DNA of 64,000 nt, from positions 2,647,001-2,711,000 of the forward strand of contig NZ_CP045420.1 in assembly GCF_009363795.1 (NCBI RefSeq). Direction: 5' to 3'. Source of the stretch: Palleronia sp. THAF1. Lineage in GTDB: Bacteria > Pseudomonadota > Alphaproteobacteria > Rhodobacterales > Rhodobacteraceae. The position numbers and the translations under genes are program-made. The notes beneath the pieces were generated by a model. That model was not told the DNA's origin. It did no database searches and saw nothing but the letters and a program-made list of their open reading frames with translations. Of this stretch, positions 8,306-17,100 are shown one piece after another; within the stretch, counting starts at the first letter, position 1, and every line of letters begins with the position of its first letter.

Positions 8306-9351
8306 TGCGGGCCAGGCATTCCACCGACCCATTCGATATCCTCTATGACCGCCGCCGCTACATCCAGACTACGCGCCGCAGCCACGCCCAGCCCCGGCAG
8401 GATCATCCACTCCAACGCCCACGCAGCGCCGGAGCGCTCCTGTTCGTGAACCTGCGCATGGTGTATCGCGGATAGCTGCGTGGCGGTGTACCGTGCGAGC
8501 GTGACCAACAATTCCGCGCGGATCGGGTTCTGCTTGTGCGGCATCGCAGATGACCCACCACCCCCGGCAATTCCAATCTCCTGCATCTGCGCCATAAGCG
8601 CGATGTCCTGCCCGATCTTGCCGCAGCTGCCCGCGATCATCGACATCAGCCCAGCGCATTCGACCAGACCGTCCCGCGTCGTGTGCCAGCAGGGTCCGGC
8701 GGAAAGGCCGAGCGCACCGGCCACATGCGCAACCATCGCCTCCGGAATGTCCCTTCTGTCGCCCACCGGGCCGCCGATCTGAACGACCTGTACACGGGGT
8801 CGCAGGGCCGCCAGCCGTGCCCGATGGCGCGGCAAAGCAGATGCCCAGCCAACGAACCGGGTTCCGGCGTCGATGGGCAGCGCGTCCTGCATCCGGGTAC
8901 GGCCCATGATGCGGGTTTGGCCGAACCGCGCATCGGCCCGCGCGAGCGCACTTTCCAATCGATTTAACCGCGTATCCAGTAGGTCGAGCGTGTGCTGCAG
9001 CGTCATCGCCAGCGCGCTGTCCATGACGTCTTGCGAGGTCGCGCCGACATGCACCGCCTCTGCCGCGTCACCGGCTGCGGCCTTCAGTGCGCGCACCAAA
9101 GCAGGTACCGGAAGGCCGTCATTCGCGGTCCCGCCGCGCAGCAGGTTCATGTCCGCTGGCCAGCCCTCAATCACCCTGGCGGCGCGTTCGGCTGTGTCCG
9201 GGTCGACGCGCCCGGTGGCACCCAGCGCGCGGGACCAGGCAGCCTCGAACGCCAGCATTTGGGACAGCTGCCGCTCTGGCGACCAGATCGCTTGCGCCTC
9301 TTCATCGGCGAACAAGCCGCCGAGCCAGGGGTGATCGAAGACAGAGATCAT
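8302..9351 (-). CDS. pcaB: 3-carboxy-cis,cis-muconate cycloisomerase
   Basis: Enzyme of the protocatechuate branch of the beta-ketoadipate pathway: it lactonises 3-carboxy-cis,cis-muconate to 4-carboxymuconolactone in the cytosol. The fumarase/aspartase superfamily signature is intact as GGGGSSAMPHKQNP, and VHVGATSQDVMDSAL carries the conserved region. At 349 residues it is the shorter form seen in alphaproteobacteria; many pseudomonad versions have an extra C-terminal domain. Its ATG overlaps the stop of pcaD (ATGA). It is the last gene of the long minus-strand run that begins at tctB or tctC. Confidence 0.93.
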   Translation of the reverse strand: MISVFDHPWLGGLFADEEAQAIWSPERQLSQMLAFEAAWSRALGATGRVDPDTAERAARVIEGWPADMNLLRGGTANDGLPVPALVRALKAAAGDAAEAVHVGATSQDVMDSALAMTLQHTLDLLDTRLNRLESALARADARFGQTRIMGRTRMQDALPIDAGTRFVGWASALPRHRARLAALRPRVQVVQIGGPVGDRRDIPEAMVAHVAGALGLSAGPCWHTTRDGLVECAGLMSMIAGSCGKIGQDIALMAQMQEIGIAGGGGSSAMPHKQNPIRAELLVTLARYTATQLSAIHHAQVHEQERSGAAWALEWMILPGLGVAAARSLDVAAAVIEDIEWVGGMPGPQ

Positions 9352-10130
9352 CCCAGCCGCGCCAGCAGATCATGGATTGCGCGGACGACGGCATCTGGCG
9401 CCTCGATGCAGGGAAGATGACCGCCCCCGTCGATAAGGCGGCACTCTGCATCGGGCAAAGCATCTGCCAACCCGGCGAGCAATTCGGGCGGCGTCGACAG
9501 GTCATCACTGCCCGCGATGCAGATCGCGGGCTTGGTGATCTCGGCCAGTCGGCTCCGCAGGTCTGTGTCGCGAATGGCGGCGCAGCAGGTGGCGTAGCCC
9601 TCGGTCGGCGTGCGGGACAGCATGGCGTGGTAGCCTGCAAGCTCGGTCGGGCGCTCGGTGCGGAAGGCGTGCGAAAACCAGCGCTCCATCACCACGTCAG
9701 CCATGACGTCCAGCCCCTGCGCAGCAAGCGTGTCCAGCCGGGCCGTCCAGAACGCATGATCGCCGATCTTCGCCCCGGTGTTCGACAGGATCAGCCCCGC
9801 GACCAGATCGGGACGCGTCAGGGTCAGCTGCTGCGCGATCAGCCCACCGACCGACACGCTGCAAACCAGCGCGTCTGTGATGACCCGCGCGTCCATCAAA
9901 GCCGCAACATCGGCGGCGTAGGTGGCCGTATCGGCGGGGTCGGTCCGGCTGAGACCGTGGCCGCGCTTGTCCATCCGCAAGATCGGATGGTCGCCTGCCA
10001 GCCGGTCGATCACCGCATCCCAGATGCGGAAATCGGTGCCGAGGCTGTTCAGGAAGACCAGTGGCCGCCCGGCGCCGGGGCGATGGGCGTAGTGGATGAC
10101 CGTCCCGTTGAGCTGGGCAAACTCAGGCAT
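9348..10130 (-). CDS. pcaD: 3-oxoadipate enol-lactonase
   Basis: An alpha/beta hydrolase of 260 residues that opens 3-oxoadipate enol-lactone to 3-oxoadipate. The opening INGTVIHYAHRPG-like region reads LNGTVIHYAHRPGAGRPLVF, the nucleophile elbow is VCSVSVGGLIAQ, and a late DGGGHLPCIEAPD gives the catalytic His. It lies between the beta-keto acid cleavage enzyme (15 bp upstream) and pcaB (overlapping), so its product is made next to an enzyme able to cleave it. Assignment rests on motifs and context. Confidence 0.92.
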   Translation of the reverse strand: MPEFAQLNGTVIHYAHRPGAGRPLVFLNSLGTDFRIWDAVIDRLAGDHPILRMDKRGHGLSRTDPADTATYAADVAALMDARVITDALVCSVSVGGLIAQQLTLTRPDLVAGLILSNTGAKIGDHAFWTARLDTLAAQGLDVMADVVMERWFSHAFRTERPTELAGYHAMLSRTPTEGYATCCAAIRDTDLRSRLAEITKPAICIAGSDDLSTPPELLAGLADALPDAECRLIDGGGHLPCIEAPDAVVRAIHDLLARLG

Positions 10131-10145
10131 GTCGGGCCACGATCA

Positions 10146-10982
10146 TCATGGCGCAGCCCGCAGGCCCAGGATCGCCCGCGCCTGCGCAGGCGTCGCGACC
10201 GTGCGCCCAGCCTCGACCACGATATCCGCCGCCCGCTTCACCAGCGCGGCGTTCGAGGGCGCAAGCGTCTCGCGGTCAAGTCGGATATTATCCTCCAGCC
10301 CGGCGCGCAGGTGGCCGCCCGCTTCGGCGGCCCAGCGGTTCAGTTCCACCTGATGCCGCCCGATCCCGGCAGCACACCAGGGCGCGTCCGCGCCGAACAG
10401 CTCATGCACCGTCTGCACGTAGAAATCGAAGACGCGGCGCACGGCGGGCATGGCGTTCTGCACACCCATGACGAATTGTACGTAGGGCGTGCCCAGCAAC
10501 TCCCCACGGTCCTTTATCGTCTTGGCCTGATAGATGTGAGACAGGTCGAACGCTTCGATTTCAGGCTTCACGTCGTAGGTTCGCATCTCGGACGCCAGCC
10601 ATGTCACCAGATCGGGCGGGTTCTCATAGACGCGCGTGGGGAAGTTGTTCGAGCCCACGGACAGCGACGCCATGTCGGGTCGCAAGGGCAGCATCCCGCC
10701 GCGCGCCTTCCCAGCGCCAGAGCGTCCCCCGGTCGAGAGCTGCATGATCATGCCGGGGCAATGCGCTTCGACCCCCTCTTTCAGAGCGGCGAAGCGGTCG
10801 GGGTCTGACGACGGCGTCTCGTCGTCGTTGCGGACGTGGGCGTGGCAAATACTGGCTCCGGCCTCGAACGCGGCGTGCGTGCTTTCGATCTGCTCGGACA
10901 GGGTCGTGGGAACGGCGGGATTGTCGGCCTTCGTCGGGACGGACCCGGTGATGGCGACGCAGATGATGGCGGGATCAGACAT
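10146..10982 (-). CDS. Beta-keto acid cleavage enzyme (BKACE, DUF849 family)
   Basis: A 278-residue TIM-barrel protein of the 3-keto-5-aminohexanoate cleavage (Kce/BKACE) family. Zinc ligands are visible in SICHAHVRND (His-x-His) and in GLEDNIRLD (Glu). Members condense a beta-keto acid with acetyl-CoA, giving acetoacetate and a new acyl-CoA. The gene is inside the pca run: its start overlaps the pcaG stop by eight bases and pcaD follows after 15 bp. From context the substrate should be 3-oxoadipate, giving succinyl-CoA plus acetoacetate and bypassing PcaIJ and PcaF, which are not seen nearby. Family assignment is firm; the substrate is inferred. Confidence 0.88.
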   Translation of the reverse strand: MSDPAIICVAITGSVPTKADNPAVPTTLSEQIESTHAAFEAGASICHAHVRNDDETPSSDPDRFAALKEGVEAHCPGMIMQLSTGGRSGAGKARGGMLPLRPDMASLSVGSNNFPTRVYENPPDLVTWLASEMRTYDVKPEIEAFDLSHIYQAKTIKDRGELLGTPYVQFVMGVQNAMPAVRRVFDFYVQTVHELFGADAPWCAAGIGRHQVELNRWAAEAGGHLRAGLEDNIRLDRETLAPSNAALVKRAADIVVEAGRTVATPAQARAILGLRAAP

Positions 10983-11586
10983 CTAGGAACACGGTCTCCT
11001 TGGGGCCTTGCAGCCGGATATCGAAGGTGTATCGCCCATCGCCTTCGGCGCGCGCGATCAAGGTGTCGCGGCGGGTGGCCGGGTCGATCAACGCCAGAAG
11101 CGGATCGGCGGCGTTCGCCTCTGCCTCATCCCCGAAATAGAGACGGGTTTGCAGCCCGACGTTGATCCCGCGCGCGACCATCCACAGCGACAGGTGCGGC
11201 GCTTGAGGGCGATCGTGGCGGCCCGGAACGGAACCGGGTTTTACCGTCTCGATGCGAAAAGACCCGGTGTCGAAGTCGGTCGCCACCCGCCCGAAGCCTG
11301 TGAAGCCGGAGTCCACCTCGGCGTGGCGCGTATCGGCGGGGTGCGGATAGATGCCGTTCGGATCGGCCTGCCAAACCTCGATCAGCATGTCGCGCACCGG
11401 TGCGCCCATGCCGTCGTAGACGTGGCCTTCAATGACAATGCGGTCCCCGACAACGTCGGGTCCGGCAATGGTCTGCCCGAACGCGATCGGATGCAGTGAC
11501 AATCCCGCAAGCGACGGCACCGTGCCGATATGGACAAACGGCCCGGCGGTCTGGGACGGCGACTCCTTGGGGTATTCCAGCGGCAT
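10975..11586 (-). CDS. pcaG: Protocatechuate 3,4-dioxygenase alpha subunit
   Basis: The non-iron-ligating subunit of intradiol protocatechuate 3,4-dioxygenase, 203 residues. Typical stretches: SQTAGPFVHIGT near the start, IEVWQADPNGIYPHP and FRIETVKPGSVPGRHDRPQA. The start is ATG at 11586, sharing one base with the pcaH stop (TGATG); an upstream open frame exists but lies inside pcaH. It pairs with PcaH to form the active site that cleaves protocatechuate to 3-carboxy-cis,cis-muconate. Its stop overlaps the start of the cleavage enzyme gene. Confidence 0.94.
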   Translation of the reverse strand: MPLEYPKESPSQTAGPFVHIGTVPSLAGLSLHPIAFGQTIAGPDVVGDRIVIEGHVYDGMGAPVRDMLIEVWQADPNGIYPHPADTRHAEVDSGFTGFGRVATDFDTGSFRIETVKPGSVPGRHDRPQAPHLSLWMVARGINVGLQTRLYFGDEAEANAADPLLALIDPATRRDTLIARAEGDGRYTFDIRLQGPKETVFLDV

Positions 11587-12302
11587 CACGCGCCTTCCAT
11601 CTTGTTCTCGAACAGCGTCTGGCGACTGCCGCGCAGAACGATGTCGAAGCGGTAGGCAAGGCTGTCCAGCGGGATCGAGGCGTTCAGGTCCAGCGGCGCG
11701 ACCAGCCGATCCAGCGCAGCGGCATCGGGGATGGTCTGGGCGATGGGGTCTTGTGCACGCAGGGGATCGCCTTCGAAATACATTTGGGTAATCAGCCGCT
11801 GCGCCAGTCCCGCCCCGAAGATCGAGAAGTGGATATGTGCCATCCGCCAAGAATTCGCGGAGTTCCGGAACGGGTAGGCGCCCGGCTTTACAGTGCGAAA
11901 GACATAACCGCCTTCGTCGTCCGTCAGGCACCGACCGCAGCCGCCGAAGTTCGGATCAAGCGGGGCAAGGTAGCCGTCCTTCACGTGCCGATACCGCCCC
12001 CCGGCGTTGGCCTGCCACACCTCCAACAGCGCACCGCGCACGGGGCGTCCGTTCTCATCCATCACGTGTCCGTGGACGATAGTGCGCTCACCGATGGCCG
12101 CTTCGCCCGTGTAGTTGTGGATCAGATCATTGTCCAAATCGCCAAGGGAGGTGTGGCTGAACGTCGGTCCGGTGATCTCGGACAGCGAGCTCTCGACCGA
12201 CAGAAGCGGCAGGCGCGGGCTGCGCGCAACGCTGGTCTTGTAGTCGGGCGTCAGCGCGGGCGGATGCCACCGCCGGTCGCGCTGGTAGTAGTCCCAACTC
12301 AT
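11586..12302 (-). CDS. pcaH: Protocatechuate 3,4-dioxygenase beta subunit
   Basis: The iron-binding catalytic subunit, 238 residues. All expected ligand contexts are present: [20 protein letters not shown] with the first tyrosine, [12 protein letters not shown] with the second, and AHIHFSIFG with two histidines. Together with PcaG it performs the ring cleavage that starts the protocatechuate branch. Start ATG overlaps the pcaC stop (ATGA), stop overlaps the pcaG start. The tight overlaps indicate one transcript with coupled translation, giving balanced alpha and beta subunits. Confidence 0.95.
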   Translation of the reverse strand: MSWDYYQRDRRWHPPALTPDYKTSVARSPRLPLLSVESSLSEITGPTFSHTSLGDLDNDLIHNYTGEAAIGERTIVHGHVMDENGRPVRGALLEVWQANAGGRYRHVKDGYLAPLDPNFGGCGRCLTDDEGGYVFRTVKPGAYPFRNSANSWRMAHIHFSIFGAGLAQRLITQMYFEGDPLRAQDPIAQTIPDAAALDRLVAPLDLNASIPLDSLAYRFDIVLRGSRQTLFENKMEGA

Positions 12303-12676
12303 GGCGCGCCCTCTTCGGCAAAAGTCTCGCGCGCGATCTTCAGCGCGTGATTGGCGCGCGGGACACCAGCGTAGATCGCTACGTGCATCAGGGCCTCGCG
12401 AATATCACTGGCGCTGGCCCCCGTGCGTGCGGTTGCGCGGACGTGCATCGCAAGTTCGTCGAAATTGCCGGTTGCGGCGAGCAAGGCGATCGTCAGCATC
12501 GATCGTTCGCGCGCCGTGATCGCGTCCGATGCCCAGACAGTACCCCACGCGCCCTCGGTTATCATCTCTTGGAACGGCGCGTCGAAGTCGGTCTTCGCGG
12601 CTTCCGCGCGGTTCACATGCGCGTCCCCCAGAACAGCGCGGCGCACCCTCATGCCAGCGTCGTATCGGTCGGTCAT
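12299..12676 (-). CDS. pcaC: 4-carboxymuconolactone decarboxylase
   Basis: A small all-helical protein of 125 residues of the AhpD-like/CMD family; converts 4-carboxymuconolactone to 3-oxoadipate enol-lactone. Landmarks: [19 protein letters not shown] and [17 protein letters not shown], with the [15 protein letters not shown] segment near the C-terminus. Stand-alone form, not fused to PcaD as in some actinobacteria. Its stop overlaps the pcaH start; the dehydrogenase gene upstream ends 34 bp before it. Confidence 0.94.
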   Translation of the reverse strand: MTDRYDAGMRVRRAVLGDAHVNRAEAAKTDFDAPFQEMITEGAWGTVWASDAITARERSMLTIALLAATGNFDELAMHVRATARTGASASDIREALMHVAIYAGVPRANHALKIARETFAEEGAP

Positions 12677-12710
12677 GGGCGGGACCTTGCGCCGGAGTGA
12701 TCGATTCGGG

Positions 12711-13553
12711 TCATGTCGGCTCCTTCGCCAATAGGTCCCGCAGCAGGCGAGCCTCGTCCAAGGGACGGTCGCAGAAATGCGCCCATGCGTGGACCCCCTG
12801 ATAGAAGAAAAGGTCCCAGCCGGACATCGCCATCAGCCCAGCCCGCGCGGCATGCTTCAGAAACGGCGTGTCGCGGGGCGTGTAGACAGAGTCGAAGGCC
12901 CAGCCTGCATTGGCCATAGCGCTGGGCTCGAGCGGGGTGCGCCCGTCGCCGTCCATCCCAAGGGGCGTGCAGTTGATCACACCCTCCGCCCCGTCTGCCA
13001 TATCCTCGGCCACCGCACCCGCCGACAGGCGCAGGCCGGACGCCGCGTTCGACATGTCGCGCGCAAGCCGTTCGGCCCGGTCGGGATCGCTGTCGGCCAG
13101 CCGGATGTCCCGCGCACCCAACGAGATCAGCGCGAAGGCAATCGCACGACCCACACCGCCCGCGCCGATCAGCAAGACCGGGCCGGGAACGGCAGCGCCA
13201 CGCTGACGCGCGTAGGCGGCCTTGAACCCGGTGTGATCGGTGTTGTGCCCCTGCGGGCCACCCGGTCCGAAAATCACGGTGTTGACGGCACCCATGGAGC
13301 GAACGAGCGGATCGTCGATCCGCACCATCGCGGCGGCGCGCTCTTTATAAGGGTACGTCACGTTGATCCCGCGGAAGCCTCCCGTCTCGCAGGCCGCGAA
13401 TACCGCCTCGAAGTCTTGGCCCAGATCGGCGGGGATAAGACTGTCGTAACGCACGTCCACGCCGGTCTGCTGTCCTGCAAGCCGGTGCAGGCGCGGCGCC
13501 TTCGACTGGGTGATGTGATCCCCGATCAGGCCAAGGTGAAGTTGCACGGTCAT
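12711..13553 (-). CDS. Quinate/shikimate dehydrogenase-like protein (AroE family)
   Basis: A 280-residue AroE-family dehydrogenase. The substrate motif is INVTYPYKERA (lysine retained) and the nucleotide site is LIGAGGVGRAIAFAL. After the second beta strand the sequence is LADSDPDRAERL, with aspartates where NADP-using biosynthetic AroE has an Asn-Arg-Thr/Ser pattern; this favours NAD and a catabolic role. I chose the ATG at 13553, preceded by GAAAGGGG, over an upstream ATG-less extension of 20 residues. Context with pca genes suggests feeding quinate or shikimate towards protocatechuate. The dehydratase that would complete this step is not in the window. Confidence 0.8.
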   Translation of the reverse strand: MTVQLHLGLIGDHITQSKAPRLHRLAGQQTGVDVRYDSLIPADLGQDFEAVFAACETGGFRGINVTYPYKERAAAMVRIDDPLVRSMGAVNTVIFGPGGPQGHNTDHTGFKAAYARQRGAAVPGPVLLIGAGGVGRAIAFALISLGARDIRLADSDPDRAERLARDMSNAASGLRLSAGAVAEDMADGAEGVINCTPLGMDGDGRTPLEPSAMANAGWAFDSVYTPRDTPFLKHAARAGLMAMSGWDLFFYQGVHAWAHFCDRPLDEARLLRDLLAKEPT

Positions 13554-13609
13554 GCTGGCCCCTTTCGAACCCTGTCCCGCCCGATGGATGCAGGAAGGCT
13601 GCGCGCGCT

Positions 13610-14380
13610 TCAAGTCGGGTCGTGGGTCCAGCGGTAGCTAGGCGGCGTGGGGCCCTTGTTGCGCCCGCCCTGTTCGGTCTGCTCCCACGCGTGGGCCAGG
13701 ATGCCGACGCTGCGCGACAGCCCGAAGAACCCGCGCGCCAACGGGCCGGGGCAGCCGAGTTCGCCGTAGATCACGGCTGTCGCGCCGTCGATGTTCAGGG
13801 ACAAGGGCGCGCCCCGTTCGCGTTGCAGATGCGCCCCAATGGCCCGAGCGGTCGCGGCCAACGTGCCGCCAACAGCGCCCTGTGCCGCCGCTTCATCCAC
13901 CAGCGCGAGCAATCGCGGCGCGCGGGGATCGACGGGTTTGTGAAAGCGGTGGCCGAAGCCGGGCAGGTATTTGCCATACTCCGCGCGCCAGCTATCCAGC
14001 GCAGCGGACATCGCGTCGCCTTCCAGGCCGGCACAGGCATCGAACAGCGCGATGGCCTGTTCCCCGGCCCCTCCGTGCACATCGCCCAGCATGTTCAGAC
14101 CCGTTGCCATCGACGATTGCAGCCCAATCCCGCAGGTCGCCGCCATCCGCGCCGCCGCGATAGAGGGTGCTTGCGGGCCGTGATCCACCGCGGCCACAAG
14201 CGCGGCCTCGAACAGCGCGGCACGGGAGCCCTCGATGCGGTTGCCCATGACGAGAAACCAGATCGTTTCGGCGAAGCTCATCGCGCCGATGATCTCTTCG
14301 ATAGGCGTGCCGCGCAGGGCGATGCGGCCCGGCTCCATGTCGATGATAGAGGTGCGCCACCAGTCGGAAACGTCGCTCAT
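13610..14380 (-). CDS. Citryl-CoA lyase-like protein (citrate synthase fold)
   Basis: A 256-residue protein built on the small and large helical core of citrate synthase but much shorter than the usual 370-430 residues. Catalytic surroundings are kept: GDVHGGAGEQAI, GFGHRFHKPVDPRAPRL, and NIDGATAVIYGELG. Such short proteins are annotated as citryl-CoA lyases, cleaving a 3-hydroxy-3-carboxyacyl-CoA to acetyl-CoA and a keto acid. The start overlaps the stop of the CoA-transferase (ATGA), so the pair probably acts in sequence: activation then cleavage. The true acid could be citrate or a relative; not proven by sequence. Confidence 0.75.
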   Translation of the reverse strand: MSDVSDWWRTSIIDMEPGRIALRGTPIEEIIGAMSFAETIWFLVMGNRIEGSRAALFEAALVAAVDHGPQAPSIAAARMAATCGIGLQSSMATGLNMLGDVHGGAGEQAIALFDACAGLEGDAMSAALDSWRAEYGKYLPGFGHRFHKPVDPRAPRLLALVDEAAAQGAVGGTLAATARAIGAHLQRERGAPLSLNIDGATAVIYGELGCPGPLARGFFGLSRSVGILAHAWEQTEQGGRNKGPTPPSYRWTHDPT

Positions 14381-15579
14381 GTCACGCCCTTCTTCGCCAT
14401 GTCCGCGATCTCGTCGAGTGTGTAGCCTAGGCCTTTGAGGATCGCTTGCGTATCCTTTCCCAAAACGGGTGGCGGACTGTCCACCTTCGGCCGCTGCCCG
14501 TCGATCTGCGCACCGATGCGCATCAGGTCAATGGCGCGATCCACGCCCGGAGCGTCCTCGAACCGGGCAAGAAAGTCGCGATCGGCGACCTGCGGGTGGG
14601 ACAGGATGTCGGGCAAGCTCATCACCGCACCGGCAGGCACTCCAATGGCGTTCAGTTCCTCAGCCCAATCTTCGGCGGGTCGCGTGGTCAGCACCGTTTC
14701 CAGTTCTGCCTTCAGCGTCAGACGGTTCGCCTTGCGATCCTCTCGCGTGGCGTAATCGGCGCGATCCAACAGATCGGCGCGCCCCAGATGCCGCGCGAGC
14801 GTCTCCCACTGCTCGTCGCGGTTGGCGGCAATGTTCAGCAGGCCGTCGGCGCACTGGAACGCGCCAGAGGGGGCGGATGTGGGGTTCTCGTTGCCATGCG
14901 GCGCGGGCGTGACGCCGCCGATCAGGTGGTTCGAGACCACCCAGCCCATCGTTGCCAGTACCGATTCCAGCATCGACACGTCGATGACGCACCCACGCGG
15001 ATCGGCCTGCAGTGCGGCGCAGATCGCCATCGCCGCCGTCAGCCCACCCACGGTATCGGCGAGCGGATAGCCCACGCGCAACGGCGCGCTGTCCGCATCT
15101 CCGGTGATCGACATGACGCCCGAGACGCCCTGCACGATCTGATCGTAAGCGGGCCTGTTCGCCCATGGGCCATCCTGCCCGAAGCCGGAAATCGCGCAGT
15201 AGATCAGACCCGGATTTTCGGCCCGCAGGACGTCTGGCCCTAAATTCAGCCGCTCCATCACGCCGGGGCGAAAGTTTTCGATCAGCACATCGGCGGTCGC
15301 GACCAGACGCTTCAGCGCGTCTTTGCCGCGCGGGATTTTCAGGTTCAGCGTAATGGATTGCTTCCCCGCGTTCTGCGCCAGGAAGCTGATCCCCATGCCG
15401 CGCGCGGAAAGCGTGGGGTCCAACCCCAGATTGCGGGCCAGATCGCCACGGCCCGGCGCTTCGACCTTGATCACTTCCGCCCCCAGATGGACCAGTTGGT
15501 GACAGGCGAAGGGACCGGCGAGCACGTTGGTCAGGTCAAGAACCCGCGTGCCCGCCAGCGGTTTGGTGGGGTCAGTCAC
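14377..15579 (-). CDS. Class III CoA-transferase (CaiB/BaiF family)
   Basis: A 400-residue family III CoA-transferase, standard length. Landmarks: GTRVLDLTNVLAGPFACHQL at the N-terminus, the ADVLIENFRPGVMERLNL region, and GPWANRPAYDQIVQGVSG, which carries the conserved aspartate. Starts inside the last codons of tctA (eight-base overlap) and overlaps the lyase start. It should place CoA on an organic acid brought in by the TTT transporter, using a donor such as succinyl-CoA. Acceptor and donor cannot be inferred. Confidence 0.85.
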   Translation of the reverse strand: MTDPTKPLAGTRVLDLTNVLAGPFACHQLVHLGAEVIKVEAPGRGDLARNLGLDPTLSARGMGISFLAQNAGKQSITLNLKIPRGKDALKRLVATADVLIENFRPGVMERLNLGPDVLRAENPGLIYCAISGFGQDGPWANRPAYDQIVQGVSGVMSITGDADSAPLRVGYPLADTVGGLTAAMAICAALQADPRGCVIDVSMLESVLATMGWVVSNHLIGGVTPAPHGNENPTSAPSGAFQCADGLLNIAANRDEQWETLARHLGRADLLDRADYATREDRKANRLTLKAELETVLTTRPAEDWAEELNAIGVPAGAVMSLPDILSHPQVADRDFLARFEDAPGVDRAIDLMRIGAQIDGQRPKVDSPPPVLGKDTQAILKGLGYTLDEIADMAKKGVT

Positions 15580-17089
15580 CCTCTGCCACCCCGCGTGCCC
15601 GGCGACGGGCGCGGTAGGCCCGAAAGCTGGGCAAAAGGACCAGAACGGCTGCCAGGATCAGAAGACCCAGCGTCATCGGACGCTCCAGAATGAAGCCCAA
15701 CCCGCGATACAACTGCATCGACCGCGCGAAGTTGTCTTCCAGCATCGTGCCAAGGATGAAGCCGATCAGCAGCGGTGCCAGCGGATAGTCGGCGAACTTG
15801 AAGATAGTCGCCAATACGCCAAGCCCCACCAGCATCAACAGCTCTGTCGCGTTGTTTTGGCCGATGTAGGCGCCCATGAGTGTGAAGAACAGGATGAACG
15901 GGATCAGGAACGTGCGCGGAATCGTCAGGATCTTGGCGATGTAGGGGATCAGCGGCAGGTTCAGAATCAGCAGCACGAGGTTGCCGATATACATCGAGAT
16001 GATGACGGCCCAGAAGATGTCCGGCTCATCGATCATCAGGCGCGGGCCGGGCTGGACGTTCAGCGCGATGAGCGCGCCCAGAAGGATCGCTGTTGTGCCC
16101 GATCCGGGGATACCCAGCGTCAGCAACGGCACGAACGAACCGGTGCAGGCCGCGTTGTTTGCCGTCTCCGGCGCTGCGAGGCCCTTGACCGAGCCCTTGC
16201 CGAACTCCTTCTGCTCTTCTTCCGACGCGATGTTACGCTCGACCGCGTAGCCCAGGAACGACGCGATGGTCGCGCCAGCCCCCGGCAGCACGCCGATGAA
16301 GAAGCCCTGCACCGATTGCCGCCCGATCACCGGCAGCATGGCGCGCCCCTCGGCGCGGCTGAAGCGCAGGTTCTCGATCTTGCCAGAGCCGCCTTCGGTT
16401 TCCGACCGCTTTGGATCAAGGACAAGGTAGATCGCTTCGGGCAGGGCGAACATCGCCATGGCGAGCGTGATGAAGCTGATGCCTGATTGCAGGTCCATCA
16501 TCCCCATCGTGAACCGCGGCATGTTGAACAGCGCGCCCTCGCCGACGGTTGCAAGGATCAGGCCCAGAACCGTCATCAGTAGCGCCTTTGCGACTTGGCC
16601 TGTTCCAGCGAAGGCCGCGATGGCCGACAGACCGACGACCATCAGCGCGAAGTATTCCGCCGAATGAAACAGCAGCGCGACGGACGACAGCGCGGGCGCA
16701 AAGATCGCCAGCAGGATCGCCCCGATCGTGCCGCCTGCGAAACTGGATACGGCGGCGATGGTTAGTGCCTTGCCCGCCTGTCCTTTTCGGGCCATCGGGT
16801 AGCCGTCGAAACTGGTGGCAACGGTGCCTGCCACCCCCGGCGCGTTGAGAAGGATGGAAGAGGTCGAACCGCCGAAGATCGCGCCGTAGTAAACGCCCGC
16901 CAACAAGATCAGCGCAGCCGTCGGATCGCCCAGCGTGATGGCGATGGGGATCATGATGGCGATGATCGACATCGGGCCAAGGCCCGGCAGCATGCCGATG
17001 AATGTGCCGATCAGGCAGCCCGCGACAACCATCGCAAGGTTCTGGAACGACAGGGCGGCCGACAGGCCAAGAAGGATGCCTTCAAGCAT
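15572..17089 (-). CDS. tctA: Tripartite tricarboxylate transporter large permease TctA
   Basis: A 505-residue integral membrane protein with about 11-12 hydrophobic segments. The duplicated TctA motif is seen as GTFIGMLPGLGPMSIIAIM near residue 30 and GVLPGAGATIASFLGYAVE near 270; GSTSSILLNAPGVAGTVAT and TLGIPGSGTTAILLGAL are also family-typical. It is the translocation channel of a TTT importer, with TctB (11 bp upstream) and the periplasmic TctC. The fusion of this transporter to a CoA-transferase and lyase by overlapping genes suggests a linked catabolic route. Confidence 0.93.
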   Translation of the reverse strand: MLEGILLGLSAALSFQNLAMVVAGCLIGTFIGMLPGLGPMSIIAIMIPIAITLGDPTAALILLAGVYYGAIFGGSTSSILLNAPGVAGTVATSFDGYPMARKGQAGKALTIAAVSSFAGGTIGAILLAIFAPALSSVALLFHSAEYFALMVVGLSAIAAFAGTGQVAKALLMTVLGLILATVGEGALFNMPRFTMGMMDLQSGISFITLAMAMFALPEAIYLVLDPKRSETEGGSGKIENLRFSRAEGRAMLPVIGRQSVQGFFIGVLPGAGATIASFLGYAVERNIASEEEQKEFGKGSVKGLAAPETANNAACTGSFVPLLTLGIPGSGTTAILLGALIALNVQPGPRLMIDEPDIFWAVIISMYIGNLVLLILNLPLIPYIAKILTIPRTFLIPFILFFTLMGAYIGQNNATELLMLVGLGVLATIFKFADYPLAPLLIGFILGTMLEDNFARSMQLYRGLGFILERPMTLGLLILAAVLVLLPSFRAYRARRRARGVAEGD

Positions 17090-17100
17090 GGGTCAGCCTT

